A stretch of 64,000 nucleotides of DNA from Lolium rigidum (GCF_022539505.1 NC_061512.1:152689962-152753961), one strand, 5' to 3'; positions 12,001 to 25,182 are shown, counted from the first letter of the stretch. Notes: a model not told the origin generated them from the letters alone. Numbers and translations: made by a program.

Positions 12001-12793
12001 ATTCCAAGAAATACGAAACTTTGAAATTATATAAGAAATGTTTAATAGCTCTAAAAAAATAATTAAAAATATGAAAATAGATCGAGTATAAAATTCTCTA
12101 TCTAAATAAAATATCAAAGAGAATTTTTGAAGACAATTAAGAATAAGTCTTAATTTGAGGATTTAAATAATGATTTAAATCACACATATTATTTTCAACA
12201 ATAAAAATAAGTCCATTAATGCAATTGGACTTTAAAAACACCTTGACAATATTTCAAGGTTGTATTTATCCTAAATAGAGTATCTCCAAATCTATCTTAG
12301 TATTAACCTCTCATAAAATAACAACGACATCGGAAGGGGGGAACAAACCCTAAAGCTGGAATCATGCATAATTGCTTCTTTAACCATTGCCCTTATCGGA
12401 CAATGATGCTATCTTTCGGAGACGAGAGGACAAGGGTCGATCCACACCTTCCAACTGCAAAACTTTGCAGTGTTCAGGCAAGTTCATCGCTTGCTCATGT
12501 CATTTGAGTATTTCTATCAAATTACTTGCAAAGTATTATGGTTATCACTATTGCATAAAAATCAAAACCACCACTTTCATAACTATGAATATGACTATGT
12601 GGTGGGCAATGGAACCATGGATTGTGTTGATATGGTGGAGGTTCCATTGCACGGGTTTATATCCATCTAGGATTAAACAACAAATGTCGCCGATGATTCT
12701 TGTGCCGTAATACCCGTGTTAACCATAAGATCCGGAGTGGGACGGAGTAGTCAAAAGTGTTTCCACCTCTCGTTCATCAACGGATGCGCTTTA

Positions 12794-12931
12794 CCGTAGT
12801 ACACTTGTGATCCAAGGGGGCAAGCGGTGAGGCTGGGGAGTCCTAAGTCCCCACGGCATTGTCCGTAGTACACTTGTCGCCCAAAGGAGCAAGCGGTGAG
12901 GCTGGGGAGTCCTAAGTCCCCACGGTATTGC
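12794..12931. repeat. 69-bp tandem duplication in the nested solo LTR
   Basis: Two units starting CCGTAGTACACTTGT at 12794 and 12863 share GCGGTGAGGCTGGGGAGTCC. They occupy the position of the unrelated-looking 77-bp pair in the 6.5-kb LTRs, suggesting this part of the LTR tends to duplicate. Confidence 0.75.
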
Positions 12932-13962
12932 GGTCTATGATGGGTTGCAGCTACCGGTGTAGGAGTGTATGGTAGAGCCCAGCACTGTCGTCATGGTCGG
13001 GGTCCACCTTGAAATCTACATGAATAATGGGACCGGCGTGGACCCAGGGTCGGGGCTTGCAACAAAGGGTGGGTGTTCGAGGTAGCGGAGGAACATGATT
13101 GGCTAGACCTTATACCGGGCCTCACACCGAAGGAAGTGTGGACGGGAAAGCTGCCCGGTTGGCACCAAGGTTAAGATCTCTTATGGGTAAAGCAACACAC
13201 CTCTGCAGAGTGTAATGAATCGTGACTCGTCACTCCTGTTCCGGGATATGGAAGCTGCGAACGCGGCCGGAAAGGAGCTCCATGAAGTTCTAGTAAACCG
13301 GTGAAGGCTGACGGACATAGCTCTTTGAAATAAAAGCAATCTCTTGAAGAAATGTTTATCAAAACTTGCATTGATATTAGACTTTCCGGTCTAATATCGT
13401 AGCTAGTGCATTAAACACCTCTTATCTATAATGAACTTGTTGAGTACGCTCGTACTCATACCACTCTTAAATCCCATGCTTAGATTGTCTGAATCGTCTG
13501 GAGGAGGACTACGACAACAATGAAGAAGCCGAGATCATCGGCTATGATGAACCCGACCTCTCGGGAGGTGTTGAAGGCGTAGACTATCTCATAGTCTACG
13601 GATCCGGGAGGCTTCCGGAGGAGATCAAGCCTAGAGATATCCGATAGTAGTAGTAACCGAGCAGCCCGAACTCTTAGTATTTAGCTGCTCGATGAAATAA
13701 ATGTTTAGTTTAATGAAACTCTTGTATTGTAAGTTAAGTTGGGTTCGCCTCGAACCCAGGAGTATTCCTCTTAGGACCCAAGAGGAGCTCCAAGATGACA
13801 TGTGTATGATAGTTGTATAATAAGTGAATGAGTTATGGACCCTGCTATGTTCTGTTGTACTACTCTGAGGGATGTAATATTTGCGGAATGGTACTTCGTG
13901 AATGTTATATCAACGACTGGCATACTACAACATGCAGTGGTATGCAGGGTCACCGCATATCC

Positions 13963-15398
13963 TAAGTGATTTCCCATGCATTCCCTCTTCTATGTTGACT
14001 ATGGATCTGCTTCAGCTTCACCATAATCATTATATTTCTCACCTTCATGCTTCTTTCGTACAAAAATTCTCATCCGTTGAGGTAAGCATGAGTTTCTGAT
14101 TGGTACTATCTTCAGAGTATTGTGGTTACTTCCCACAACTTTGCTTCCTTTCTCCAATGACCTTCGTCTTGTCTTTAAAATCTTCAGAATTCGTCACTTC
14201 CTCACACGAATACAATTACCCTCTAGATCTATAGCATCAAGTAAAGGCTTGATATTGCAACATGCATTTGCATATCAAAGTCAAACTTCATGTATGGATC
14301 TAGTTAATCAATGAAAATCCAATAAAATCCAAGAAGATTCAGCTTTGTGCTAATAATACACACCATCATAAACCTGAATATGAAAGTTGAATAAGACATC
14401 TCTAAATGTCAGGCTCTGATGTGTAGTATATAACACCACATAAGATAGGGTTATATCGTGATACTTAGCACGAATATAAGGGATTCTACTATTTGTCTCA
14501 ACCTTTACCTTAATTGCACATTTGCAATGAGATAAACTTGAAACAAAGTGGTTTGGAATGGTTGAGGTTAACATAATTTTCTTTGGAAGTACTACTTAAC
14601 TTTCATTTTGTTGAGGACTACTTCACATGATATATCTAAGTTCTAACTTTGCTACTCTAAACACATAACTATGGAAATATAGCTCCTATACTTCCAAGTG
14701 TTTCTATCATAAGACTATGGTCATGATGTGCTTGACACACTTCTCATATCTTTGGAACACAGTTCTTGCACTAATGTCTGGCTTCTTGTTGTACTTATTC
14801 TAAGTATTTATGATGTTCTAGTCCATCACATAACGATTCTCAGGTGAATCATAGATGATTAACAACTCTTCCTTATTTCCCATGATTGACTCATCATGGT
14901 CTATACTACTCATATCACTTGTTTGTATCACTTACTATCATTTGTTTCACAAGTTTAGATAAATTTTACTTACCCTATTACTTGTTTGGGTCTACACCTT
15001 CTATTAGGATATCTTAATTATCTTCATCACTTGATATTACTTCTAGTGCAAGTCTGGATAACTTTTACTTAATCATAACATATATTGGTACACATCTTCC
15101 AATAGGATAGCTTCCTTATGGTTGTATCCTCTCTTTGGACTACCATGTATTGTATACCAACTGTGGTCTACTCATCTATTGTTTTAAGACTTCAATGGTG
15201 TACTGCATATTTGGGATTAGCTAACTAACTTTACTTAGGAAGGATAGGTAAGAAATGTTGACTCAAGTGTGTCAGGATTATTCTCAAGTGAATATCCATC
15301 TCAAGTCATAAAAACATTTGGTTCACCTCAAACAACTTCCTATAGACACTACCAATCCTATGGGTCTCCTTTAAAGGGTTTTAATCCTAGGGTCAAAG
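13963..15398 (-). other. Internal region of the left retrotransposon, 5'-ward part, non-coding
   Basis: AT-rich sequence with only short reading frames. It continues 8543-9955 across the nested solo LTR. The normal primer-binding site expected beside the 5' LTR is missing; instead the host-flank copy at 15399-15419 abuts the LTR. Confidence 0.5.
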
Positions 15399-15419
15399 CA
15401 TTTGATCTGGGAGACCAGA
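15399..15419. repeat. 21-bp host flank, copy 2, inside the element
   Basis: It is identical to 2021-2041 but lies between internal sequence and the inner edge of the right LTR, where a primer-binding site should be. Sequence to its left (ending GGGTCAAAG) differs from that left of copy 1 (ending CACCGCCAT), so the repeated segment is this flank plus the LTR. Confidence 0.85.
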
Positions 15420-18400
15420 TGTGGTGACCCGGCATACCACAACATGGTGTAGTATGCAAGTCTGACATAACACCAATGAAACACCGTTCCACTAGTATTA
15501 CATCGCTCAGAGTGGTACAACAGAAACATATGCGGGTCCAAGGCATGTCTATAGAATTACAACACGGACTACTGTTACATAAGATCATCATAGCCTCCTA
15601 CTTTACAATGAGGTAAAACTGCAAATAAACTCCAGAAGAACGACTCGTAGTCTAGTCTTATCACGAACTCTATTTGTAGAGTATTTAACTAGCTACTGTG
15701 GCTATGAATAGATTCTAGCTAAATAGGAGCTAGGTTTAGGAAGCTAGTTCCCTTCTATAGCTAAACTAGGTTTTCTCCTTGTCGTATGTGGTATCCGACT
15801 CTTCGACCGGGTCCTGTCTCGTGAAGTAGTTGTTGACTCCTCGGCCTTCGAGTGCCTTGTAGATCCTCCTTGGATGCCTCCATATCTAAGCGGGGATTTA
15901 AGAGTGGGATGAGTACGAGCGTACTCAACAAGTTCATTATAGGAAAGAGGTGTTTAATGCACTAGCTACGGCATTAGACCGAGAAAGTCTAATACCAATG
16001 CAAGTTTTCATAACCATTTCTTCAAAAGGTTGCTTTTATTCGGAAGAACTATGTCCGTCGGCCTTCACCGGTTTACTAGAACTTCATGGAGCTCCTTTCC
16101 GGCCGCGTTCGCAGTTCCATATCCGGAACAGGGAGTGACAGGTCACGGTTCTTTACACTCTGCAGAGGTGTGTTGCGTTACCCATAAGAGATCTTAACCT
16201 TGGTGCCAACCGGGTGATCACACTTCCTATGGTGTGAGGCCCGGTATAAGGTCTAGCCAATCATGTTCCTCCGCTACCTCGAATACCCACCCTTTGTTGC
16301 ATGCCCCGACCCTGGGTCCTCGCCGGTCCCATTATTCCCATAGTTTTCAGGGTGGACCCCGACCACGACGACAGTCTGGGACTCGTTAACCAAACTCCTT
16401 CGCCGGTAGCTGCAACCCATCATAGACCACATTACCGTGGGGAATTAGAAGGGGATCCCCACCCTCAAGTTGTTCCGCAAGCCGCAACCGCTACGGTAAG
16501 CACTCGCTATACCGTGGGGAATTAGAAGGGGCTCCCCACCCTCAAGTTGCTCCGCAAGACACAACTTGCTACGGTAAGCGCATCCGTTGATGAACGAGAG
16601 GTGGAAACACTTTTGACTACTCCGTCCCACTCCGGATCTTATGGTTAACACGGGTATTACGGCACAAGAATCACTGGCGACATTTGTTGTTTAATCCTAG
16701 ATGGATATAAACCCTTGCAATGGAACCTCCACCATATCAACACAATCCATGGTTCCATTGCCCACCACATAGTCATATTCATAGTTATGAAAGTAGTGGT
16801 TTTGGTTTTTATGCAATAGTGATAATCATAGTACTTTGCAAGTAATTTGATAAAGATACTCAAATGACATGAGCAAGCGATGAACTTGCCTTTCTTGATT
16901 GCAAGATTATGCGAGGCAAGGTCTTCAATACGCTAATAACTCCAAAGTCTGAAATAGCATCATCGTCCGGTAAGGACGATGTTTAAAGATTGGCAAGGAT
17001 GCAATAATGCATAAGTATGAGATGCAATCGCTCTAAGCGTGACCTAACCCCGATGATTTAGGATTAGTGAGTGGTAATGATCGGTTCGAGGTGTGTTGCA
17101 CTTTTAGAGTGATTCACAAACAAGGTTCTTATTCAGGTGTGATTACTGATATTATAAACAGTGTAGGTAATAAGGCATAGTAATCAATTGAGCACACAAA
17201 GAATGATAATTGGAATAATGTTAACAAGTAAAGAACAGTTGTCAGTTTTAGTACTATATGGCATGGTTAATGATTGATTATCATATACTTTAAAAGAGTA
17301 ACTTCTGAAGAACATGTTCTTTGATAAAGAACAAGTATGATAATTAGGTTGGTGGGGTTCTATGGTTGTCTATGGTTTCATCTAGTTTCTGGAGTAAGTA
17401 TTAAATGGATCCAAACAGGGTTGGATTCATCAATAGCTAGAACTCTGTAGGGTTGAGTTAAGCCTAAGCATTTTGAGCAATCTATTATAAATAGTTGCTA
17501 TCAAGGTTGGTATACCTTGTCTGGGGATAGCTAGTTAGGGTTTATAGGTCCTTATAAGCGGGGTTGGTGATGATTCCTTATTTTCTTCAAAAGAATAACT
17601 TTTGAAGAACATACTTCTTAGATAATAAGAAGTATAACTATTAGGGTTGAGGTTGTCTAGGTTTTGTTATTGGATTCATTAAGTAAGGAATGGTGGTTTC
17701 CTAAATAGGGTGTTTAATAATTATCTCACACTAATAGGGTTTAGTGTGTATGGGATGTCTTGTCAATATTAGCATGGTTGCTATTGGAGTTCATCACAAT
17801 GGTGTGATGCTAAATAAGGATAAATAAGGATGTTGGTTTTGGTAATAGGATCTAGGGTTTACACTTGGTTGATCTTATTTGATCACCTTGGTTTAATGGT
17901 ATGCATACTTGGAATACTAATTTGCTAGTGATAGGGTTCTACATTTTATGTGGACATAGATATGTCTTTAGTTGCTAATTATGGCTCTATGGTAATGGAG
18001 TAACATGATCACATGTTCTAACCTAGGGTTTAGGTTAGAATTAAATTAAGGTTCACATGTAATAATGGAACTAGGGTGTGATGCATATTTGAATTAGGGT
18101 TTTAGGGTTCCACATAAAATTATGAGGTTATCACTTGGTTTAAAATGGAACTAGGGTTTCCTAATTACCCTGCAATTATTGGATTAATAACTTCATTAAT
18201 AAAGTTGAAGTTATTAATAACTTAGAAATAAAAATAATATTTATTTGGCATTTTATTATTTTTAATTAATTAATAATAAAGGTAATTATTAATTTGGGTT
18301 TAAAATCCTCCTAATAAGGATTTAATAAATTCATAGTGAAGGAAAAACAATTTTATTGCTTTCCTTATTTACTTTACTGGTTTTTATTTATTTTATACCT

Positions 18401-21400
18401 TTCTCCTAATTATTGAATTTTAATTGAATTTAGAATTAAAACTAAAGGCTTTAAATAACAAGTATTAAACAATTAAATTTTTATTAAAAATATAGATTTC
18501 ATATTATATTTTTATTAAATAGAATTTACTTTTATAAGAATTTTGATGTCTTATTTTTATTTTTCTGAGTTAATATGATTTTTCTAGAATTATTTGAAGT
18601 TGCAGTATTTTACGGAATTTAAGTTTAAAACGAGAAAAACTATTGAGTGCACCGGGTGAGTTTCACCCGGGGTCAGCGACGTGTGGGCCATAGGCCAGGT
18701 CACCTGCCACGGTGGCTTTGACCGAAGTCAAAATTGCCAAGGTGGCCAGGGGGTGCTGGCCGGCGGCCAGACGGGATCGTCGCCGGCGCATGCGGTCTCC
18801 CGCGGGGTCATGTGCGGGCTCGTTAGAACCAGGGCGACGAGACGAACAAGATAGTGGCGGCGCCGCTCCCTAATGGTCGCCGGAGCGGCGGCGGCGTTCA
18901 TGTCCGACGGCGGCACACGGTGGCCGATGGTGAGAGCGAGCTACGGCGCGAGCTAGGGCTTGATAGGATGCTCAAAAGACGCGCAAGATCACCTGGAAGC
19001 TTGCTGTAGGGTTGTCGGCGTTGATTGGAGACGAAGGCGTCGCGGCGGTCGCCATTTCTTCCGCAGTACGGTGAAAGGGAACGGTCGAATTCTCCATTTC
19101 CCGATCTCCCCTCGACCTGAGACTTCACTGGATGAACAAGGACACCGAGGCGCTCCTCCTGAGCTCAACGGCGAGCTCCGGAGTGGTCGGAATCGGTGTG
19201 GTGGTATGGTGGCCGGCGGCTAGGGTTTCGGCCAGAACGACGAAAAGAAGAAGAAAGGGGCTCCTGGGTTTTCTCCGTGTATTTATACTGCCACCGCGGT
19301 CGTCGATGCTCGTGGAGGTCAAGAATGGCGGCCGGGACGTGGCTCTCGTCGTCGCGGTGGCGAGCTCCAGGGCGTCCAGGACGAAGACGAAGGCGAGGAC
19401 GTCTCCTCGTTCTTATCTCGTGGCGAAAAGGTGCTTGGGCTGGTTTGGGCCAAGGTTTGGAGATGGACCATGGGCTGCTCCTGGGCTATGATGGTGGGCT
19501 GCTGCCGACGGTGAGGTCCAGGTAAGGTTCTTCCCCTTTTTCTCTTTTATTTATTTTTGTTTTGTATTCTTCTTTGTTGAATTCAAATTTGAAATCAATT
19601 ACTGCCATGCGGGTAATACTATTCACTTGGAAATTACTTCTCAAGTAATAATTCTACTTGAGACATACTATTTTGATTGTTCATCTAATGATAGGTTCAC
19701 CATACACTATAATTCAAATAGGTAAGATAATGATTATAATCTTCCATTCTCTTTCTTTTGAAATTTCAAATATTTTTATGATTCAAGGAGATGGCCAAAT
19801 GGCAGGGCTTTATGTACCAAATTATTTCTAGGGTCTTGATTTAGTTACTTGCATATTATTTTATGTGAGCTCCAATGTATTAAGGTTTTATAGTTTTCAT
19901 CATAACCCCTATTATTAAGGTTAGTACTAGCATTATATTTAAGAGTATCAAAGTAGGTATTTGTTTCCATCATGGTTTATCTTGGTTACAAAGTTAAATG
20001 GTTGTCATCCACACCTGGTTTTAATCATAGGACTTTAGCATTAGGTGGCTCTTTTGTTTTATAATTGCAGCATAGGATTTGATGAATGAATCATTAGGGT
20101 TCAAAGGCTAATTACCTAATGACACATGGGTTGAATCTTAATTGTAGTTTAGGTTTTATTTGTGATCACCCAAGTGATACTCAAACTAGGGTTGAGATTT
20201 AGTTCTAGGTTATAGAGATGAGATGACACCATATTGTATGTGCTAGGTTTTAATCTCCTCTAATCAAAATAAGATGGTTACTTACTTTAATTATTATTAT
20301 TCTCATTTAGTTGTGGAGGATCTGAGAATGGATTCTATCAGATTCATATAGACTTCTTTTATCTCCTTAATCTATTATTAAAGTAACTAAAGTGGTTATG
20401 GTTCTTTTTATAGTTAACTTTGGTCACATGGATGGATGGTTCCTCACCATTTAGAGTAGAGAGTTTGACTCTAAAGGTTTTCTTGTGGTTCTTAAGTGAA
20501 GAATAGGTGGAATGTAGTTGTGGTAGAATTCTACTTATGATCACCAAGTGGTTCACAAGTAAAGGTTGAAATATAAGTTTAGAGTTGCTTACTAGTTACC
20601 TCCCTATGATTTCATGTGAAGAATAATATCTATTAATAACATAAATGTTAGTATTTGGATTATTCTCTTATTTCTCCAAATCATGGTCATGGCATTATCA
20701 TGGACAACTTGTTTATAATATATCTACCTCAAGTTCTTAGGTTTTATGATCATCACTCAATTTATAATGATCAAGGTTTGAATTCCTAGGGATCTCTCAT
20801 TAAATGGGTTCTCACTCCCATGATCAAGCATTGTCTAGATCAATCAAGGTATAGCACTTCTATTTGACTTTCTAGGACATGCATATTATGGTTGTCTCAA
20901 TAATTTGTACCCCAGAAGAATTGTCTGAGATATACACTTAGAGTTATTCTTAATCAATGATGATATGATCATCTGGTTATATGGATAGTTCTCTTCCTTA
21001 CTTTATCAATTCATGAATATGGTATTATTTCATGTAATATTAGGTTATCTCACCCCTCCAAGGGAAATGGTTTACAACCTAATACTTTAGTTCAATTGTT
21101 GTCCTTTATTCTTAATAGATAAAGCTATGTTTTGTATGATTGGTCTCTCTCATTTTGGAAAGGACTTTAATACTAACTTAAGGTTAGGCTCCATAGGGAT
21201 TGATGTGATCATCAAAATCTATGTTTAACATAAATGGTTTCTCTCTCTAGGAATGTCTTGAATAATATCCTAGGGTTCCTCTTAAAGATGATGATTTGAG
21301 TACTTGGATGTATATCCAAGTTTTAGCTCAAGGTTTGTTATTGCTTCTCTAATAATTGTTATAGAACTCTCACCTCTCTAGGTTTGATGTACAATAATAT

Positions 21401-21915
21401 GGAGTAGAGAAGGATATATATTTCTAGAGTGGACCTTCTTGTTATAATTCCAATGTTGAAGTGGAATGAATACCATGAGGTTTCATGGTAGGATCATAGT
21501 TTAGTCTTAGGACATGGAAAAGATAAGTAAAGAATGGTTTCTTCATTTATTGTTACTTGATTTCCATTTAATTGGATGTTCATATGTTATGGCAAGGAAT
21601 ACCATGTTGTGATCTTTAATAAGACCAAGTAGTTGAGCCTTGATTCTTATGTTCTTGTGTTGGTTTTAATTCCATTTGATCTAACCCCTTAGATCAACTT
21701 ATCTCTACCCAAAACAAGGTTTTAGCAAAGTCACATTGAGGTTTATAGCGCTTGACTTGATGAGCTACTTCAATTCCACCAAGGTCAAGTGAAACTTCGA
21801 TTCTTGTGATTTGTTTTACTTTAAAGCGCGAAAATTCCCCAGATTTTCTATGCATGAATGCAATGCACACATCTGTTTCCTCTATTTTTGTAACCCCATT
21901 ACCTGGGATATTACA
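15420..21915 (-). repeat. 5' LTR (6496 bp) of the left retrotransposon
   Basis: Intact TG...CA ends (TGTGGTGACC ... GATATTACA on the plus strand), followed by CCAGA at 21916-21920. It is nearly identical to 2042-8542, pointing to a fairly recent insertion. It carries the same G+C-rich island (about 18650-19530) and the same 77-bp tandem pair (16434 and 16511). Confidence 0.88.
19280..19287 (-). promoter_or_regulatory. Candidate TATA box of the 5' LTR
   Basis: Same TATAAATA context as 5906-5913 in the sister LTR, here followed by ACACGGAG rather than ACGCGGAG. This copy would drive transcription into the element. Confidence 0.6.
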
Positions 21916-21920
21916 CCAGA

Positions 21921-22410
21921 TCTAGGGTTACCACCGAAACATGTTGGGAAGGGAGGTGAGAGTTGCATATCGCTGCCTCCAATGAGGTAACAAAGCCCGT
22001 ATGCGCCGATGTTAACAACTCCGGCCACGACCAAAGTACGGCAGTTGTTTGGTTTGGGTTCCACTTTCAAATTAGCAGTTGTTTGACTTGGGTTCCAGTA
22101 GTTGTTTGGTATTGGTCCCCCTTAATTTCAGATTAGTTGGTGTCTACTTTGGAAAGCCGTTGTGATTTGGCAAACTGTTTGTGAAAAGTCTAGGATTCTC
22201 CTAGGATGTTGAGAGCTTGTTTCTGCACTGATTTATTTTCACTATAATGGGAAATGTTGATCAGCCCAAGTATAGCAACAATGAACAAAGAAACTACAAA
22301 TCTCAGAAATGAACGCACGGCCCATTAATTCCAAAAGAACACAATGAAAATTTGAAACAATTCACTTCTCCTTGCACTCGGATGATTGCTCGATGTGCTA
22401 TATACTCCCA
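21921..22410. other. Host sequence right of the retrotransposon; no gene seen
   Basis: Begins TCTAGGGTTACCACCG, directly continuing the sequence that ends at 2041 when the element is removed. Two repeats of GTTGTTTG(G/A)(T/C)TTGGGTTCCA occur near 22045 and 22079. The last part is the 3' flank of the minus-strand NAP1 pseudogene. Confidence 0.5.
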
Positions 22411-22950
22411 CTACAGCTCCTCCCACTGCAGCAATTATCGTGAAAACTGTGTGTAAATACAAAAGAACTAACCGTCCATGAAACAATGAAGTTCACATAC
22501 CTCCTCTTCATCTTCATCTTCACCTTCATCTTCATCTTCCTCAGAAAAAATGCCATCTTCTTTTTCACCATCCTCATTATTAATCGCAGCTTCATACAAT
22601 TTAAAGGCATGAGGGATAATCTTGTTCTTGATGGTGGATCTGGCAATAGGAAAAATCACATTCAGAATAAAATAGTTGTGTGTGATATCTATGAACAATT
22701 TTTAAAAATAGTGCAATAAAGTGTATTTCAAAGTAGCATCAGCATATATAAAATGTAATAGAAAAATGAAATTACCCAATAAGATAATGTGCCTCTATTT
22801 CCTTTTCCACTTTTCAGCCTTTTCATAGAAGCAGCATACAAAAGGTAAGGAACAAGACAAAAAATCACATAAGGAAATATCAAAAACCTACTTTTGTCCA
22901 ACTTACAAAGTCAAATTCAATATAAGGTGTCTGAGAAAATTGAGGGGGGC

Positions 22951-24984
22951 AAACAAACTATGTGTCCCAGAAACCTATAATAATTCTGAAACTGGATTTT
23001 GCAAAAGCATTTGATACCATAGAGCATGAGGCAATTCTGCAGGTCATGAAACATAAGGGTTTTAATAATCAGTGGCTGGGGTGGGCTAAGGCAATTCTCT
23101 CCACTGGAACTTCATCAATACTTTTAAATGGTGTTCCAGGCAAACAGTTTGAATGTAAAAGAGGAGTAAGACAAGGAGATCCTATTTCTCCTCTGTTCTA
23201 TCTATTTGGATCAGATTTGTTGCAGTCTGCAGTTAATGAGTTAGTGCATCTTGGAAAATTAAGGAGACCAATTGAGACTAATGATATGGATTTCCCAATA
23301 GTCCGAGTATGCGATGACACACTTTTAATTCTGCCAGCGAGATAAAGATCAATTGCAGGCCTTGAAGGAGGTTACGAATAAATTCTCACGAGTCCACTTG
23401 GCCCGAAAATAAATTTTGATAAGTCCCAAATGGTTCCTATAAATGTGCTCGAGGAGACATTGGAGCGAGTTAGGTGAGGTTTTTGGTTGTCGGGTTGGGA
23501 AAATGCCTTTCACTTATCCGGGTTTGCCATTGGGGACTGTGAAGCCTACTATTGCTGAGTTGTCTCCCTTAGTGTGTAGGTTGGAAAGAAAATTATCTGC
23601 CGACTCTAGCTTTCTTTCCCAAGGGGCTAGATTACTGGTGATTAATTCTGCTCTTGCTTCTATGCCCTTGCATTTCTTGTGCTCTTTGCAATTGCCGGTG
23701 GGTCTTCATTGTTCGGTTGGATAGAATTTTGAGGCGGTGCCTTTGGAGAGATAGAGAAGGTGAACCAAAGCAATCTCTTGCAGCTTGGGAGATGATTTGT
23801 AAGCCAAAGACAAGAGGGGGTTTGGGGATTGTTAATTTCCAGAAACAGAATGCAGCCTTGCTTATCAAATTTCTAGATAAGTTTTATAACAAAAGAGATT
23901 TGCCTTGGGTAAAGTTAATATGGGAAAAGCACTATGATGGTAAAATTCCTCATGCTGAGAATTTATGTGGATCGTTCTGGTGGAAGGATGTGGTCAGACA
24001 GGTAGATAATTTCAGAGCTGTGGCAAGGGTAAAGCTGGAGTACTTGGAGATACTTTTCTATTTTGGTCGGATAAATGGTTGGTTGATGGTGTCCCTCTTA
24101 CTCTTGAGAACAAATTTCCAAGATTATTCTCTTTTGTGGTGAATAAGGAAATAATGGTCTGCTGAAGTTTATGATATGGAAAATATAGCGGAACTGTTCT
24201 ATACCCCTTTGTCTCAGCCAGCTTTCATAGAACTACAAGAGTTGCAGAATTTGATAGAGAGAAATCCGATCCTTGGTGATAAGGATGAGTGGACATACTT
24301 GTTGGGGAGGTGCTTATACATCGGCTAAATTTTATTCCCATATTCATGAGCATATTAAGGTCCCCAAGGTTTATAAGTGGATTTGGCGGTCTTGTTTGTA
24401 TGATGAAAATTAAGGTTTTTTGCTTGGCTCTTATTGGTGGATCGTTTAAACACTAGAGACTTGCTGCAGCGCCGACACTGGAATGTCACAAATGTCTATC
24501 ACTGTGAATTATGTCCTATGCATGTGCATGAGGATAGGATCCATCTCTTTTTTGAGTGCAATTTTAGTAGGAGGATCTGGAGCTATCTCCAAATTGATTG
24601 GCCAGCCAGTGATGATGTGCAGTTCATTTTGGATCATGCTAGGAAGGAGTTTGCAAAGCCATTTTTTATGGAAGTGATCATGCTGGCGTGTTGGCACATT
24701 TGGATTGCTAGAAATGGGAAGATCTTCCGAAGTGAGAAGCCTGCTTTTGCAAAGTGGAAGGCTGGTTTTATACATGACATGTACTTGTTGAGATATAGAA
24801 TTAAAGTCAAACATAGGGACACTTTGATAGAGTGGATTAGGACTCTGCCTTAGAGTCTACCTAGGTAGGGTTTTTTCCTTCCTTTTTCCTCTTTTTGGTT
24901 TTTGTACATAAGACTTTTTTATCTTTGAATAAAGTTTTGCTGTGGGGCTGTTGCCTCACAGTGGTTGGTCAAAAAAAAAAAAAA
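22951..24984 (+). mobile_element. 5'-truncated LINE inserted in a NAP1 exon
   Basis: The insert ends in a poly(A) run (24971-24984) and is flanked by the 15-bp duplication AAAATTGAGGGGGGC (22936-22950 and 24981-24995; A's shared with the tail). It contains only the second half of ORF2, so it was 5' truncated on insertion as is usual for target-primed reverse transcription. The duplication falls inside the NAP1 coding exon. Confidence 0.92.
22962..24853 (+). pseudogene. LINE ORF2 remnant: reverse transcriptase and zf-RVT region
   Basis: The segment 22962-23345 has [13 protein letters not shown] and [14 protein letters not shown], the finger/palm blocks of plant L1-type reverse transcriptases. 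The catalytic Y-A-D-D is read here as V-C-D-D. The thumb-like YPGLPLGT block follows (about 23515) and then RRCLWRDREG and KTRGGLGI (23730-23830). The C-terminal zf-RVT region (24434-24853) has C-E-L-C...H...H-L-F-F-E-C, then a stop at 24851-24853. At least four frame breaks separate these pieces. No endonuclease domain is present because of 5' truncation. Confidence 0.9.
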
Positions 24985-25182
24985 TTGAGGGGGGCTGAAC
25001 AGCTTGAAGAAGCTCGGACAATCTCTTGTCTTTATGGTAGGTTTTGTGTTTTTCGAGCCTATTGGCTTTACTTCGAGCCTCTTTTGTGTCAAACACTTTC
25101 CTGCATGCCAATTAATTTTAGTCCTGAAAAAATAATTGGCAAAATTAGATGCTGATGAAATATTTTTTCTAGAAACATAATA

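Larger units (their letters stand above)
9956..13957 (+). mobile_element. Nested solo LTR (4.0 kb) of a related long-LTR gypsy family
   Basis: The unit begins TGTAACATCCCAGG and ends GGGTCACCGCA. It is flanked on both sides by the 5-bp duplication TATCC (9951-9955 and 13958-13962). There is no primer-binding site, no polypurine tract and no second LTR copy, so it is a solo LTR left by LTR-LTR recombination. Its last 1.5 kb (about 12460-13957) is the reverse complement of 2042-3520, while its first 2.4 kb is unrelated to the 6.5-kb LTRs. About 100 bases are unknown. It lies opposite in orientation to its host element. Confidence 0.85.
2042..21915 (-). mobile_element. Ty3/gypsy-like LTR retrotransposon with 6.5-kb LTRs, internally deleted
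   Basis: Two nearly identical LTRs (2042-8542 and 15420-21915) in the same orientation bracket about 2.9 kb of internal sequence interrupted by a nested solo LTR. The outer flanks carry CCAGA on both sides, and the flanking sequence reads through when the element is removed, so the whole span is one insertion event. The minus orientation comes from a purine tract (TTAAGGGGTAGAGAC) next to the left LTR, preceded by the TTCGAGGACGA-type 3' end of gypsy pol, and from the LTR start TGTAATATCCCAGG, a common gypsy start. No gag, RT or integrase coding was found and no primer-binding site lies next to the 5' LTR, so it cannot be autonomous. The long LTRs recall Triticeae LARD families such as Sukkula; the name is unverified. 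Confidence 0.75.

Noticed and set aside
15399..15419. The 21 bases beside the right LTR as a primer-binding site (TGGTCTCCCAGATC)
   Set aside because: It does not match a plant tRNA 3' end that I know, and the same bases are host flank at 2021-2041, which a true primer-binding site would not explain.
15420..21915. The right 6.5-kb LTR as an independent solo LTR
   Set aside because: CCAGA flanks it on both sides, but the outer left flank at 2037-2041 also matches and host sequence reads through 2041 to 21921, so one compound insertion explains the data better.
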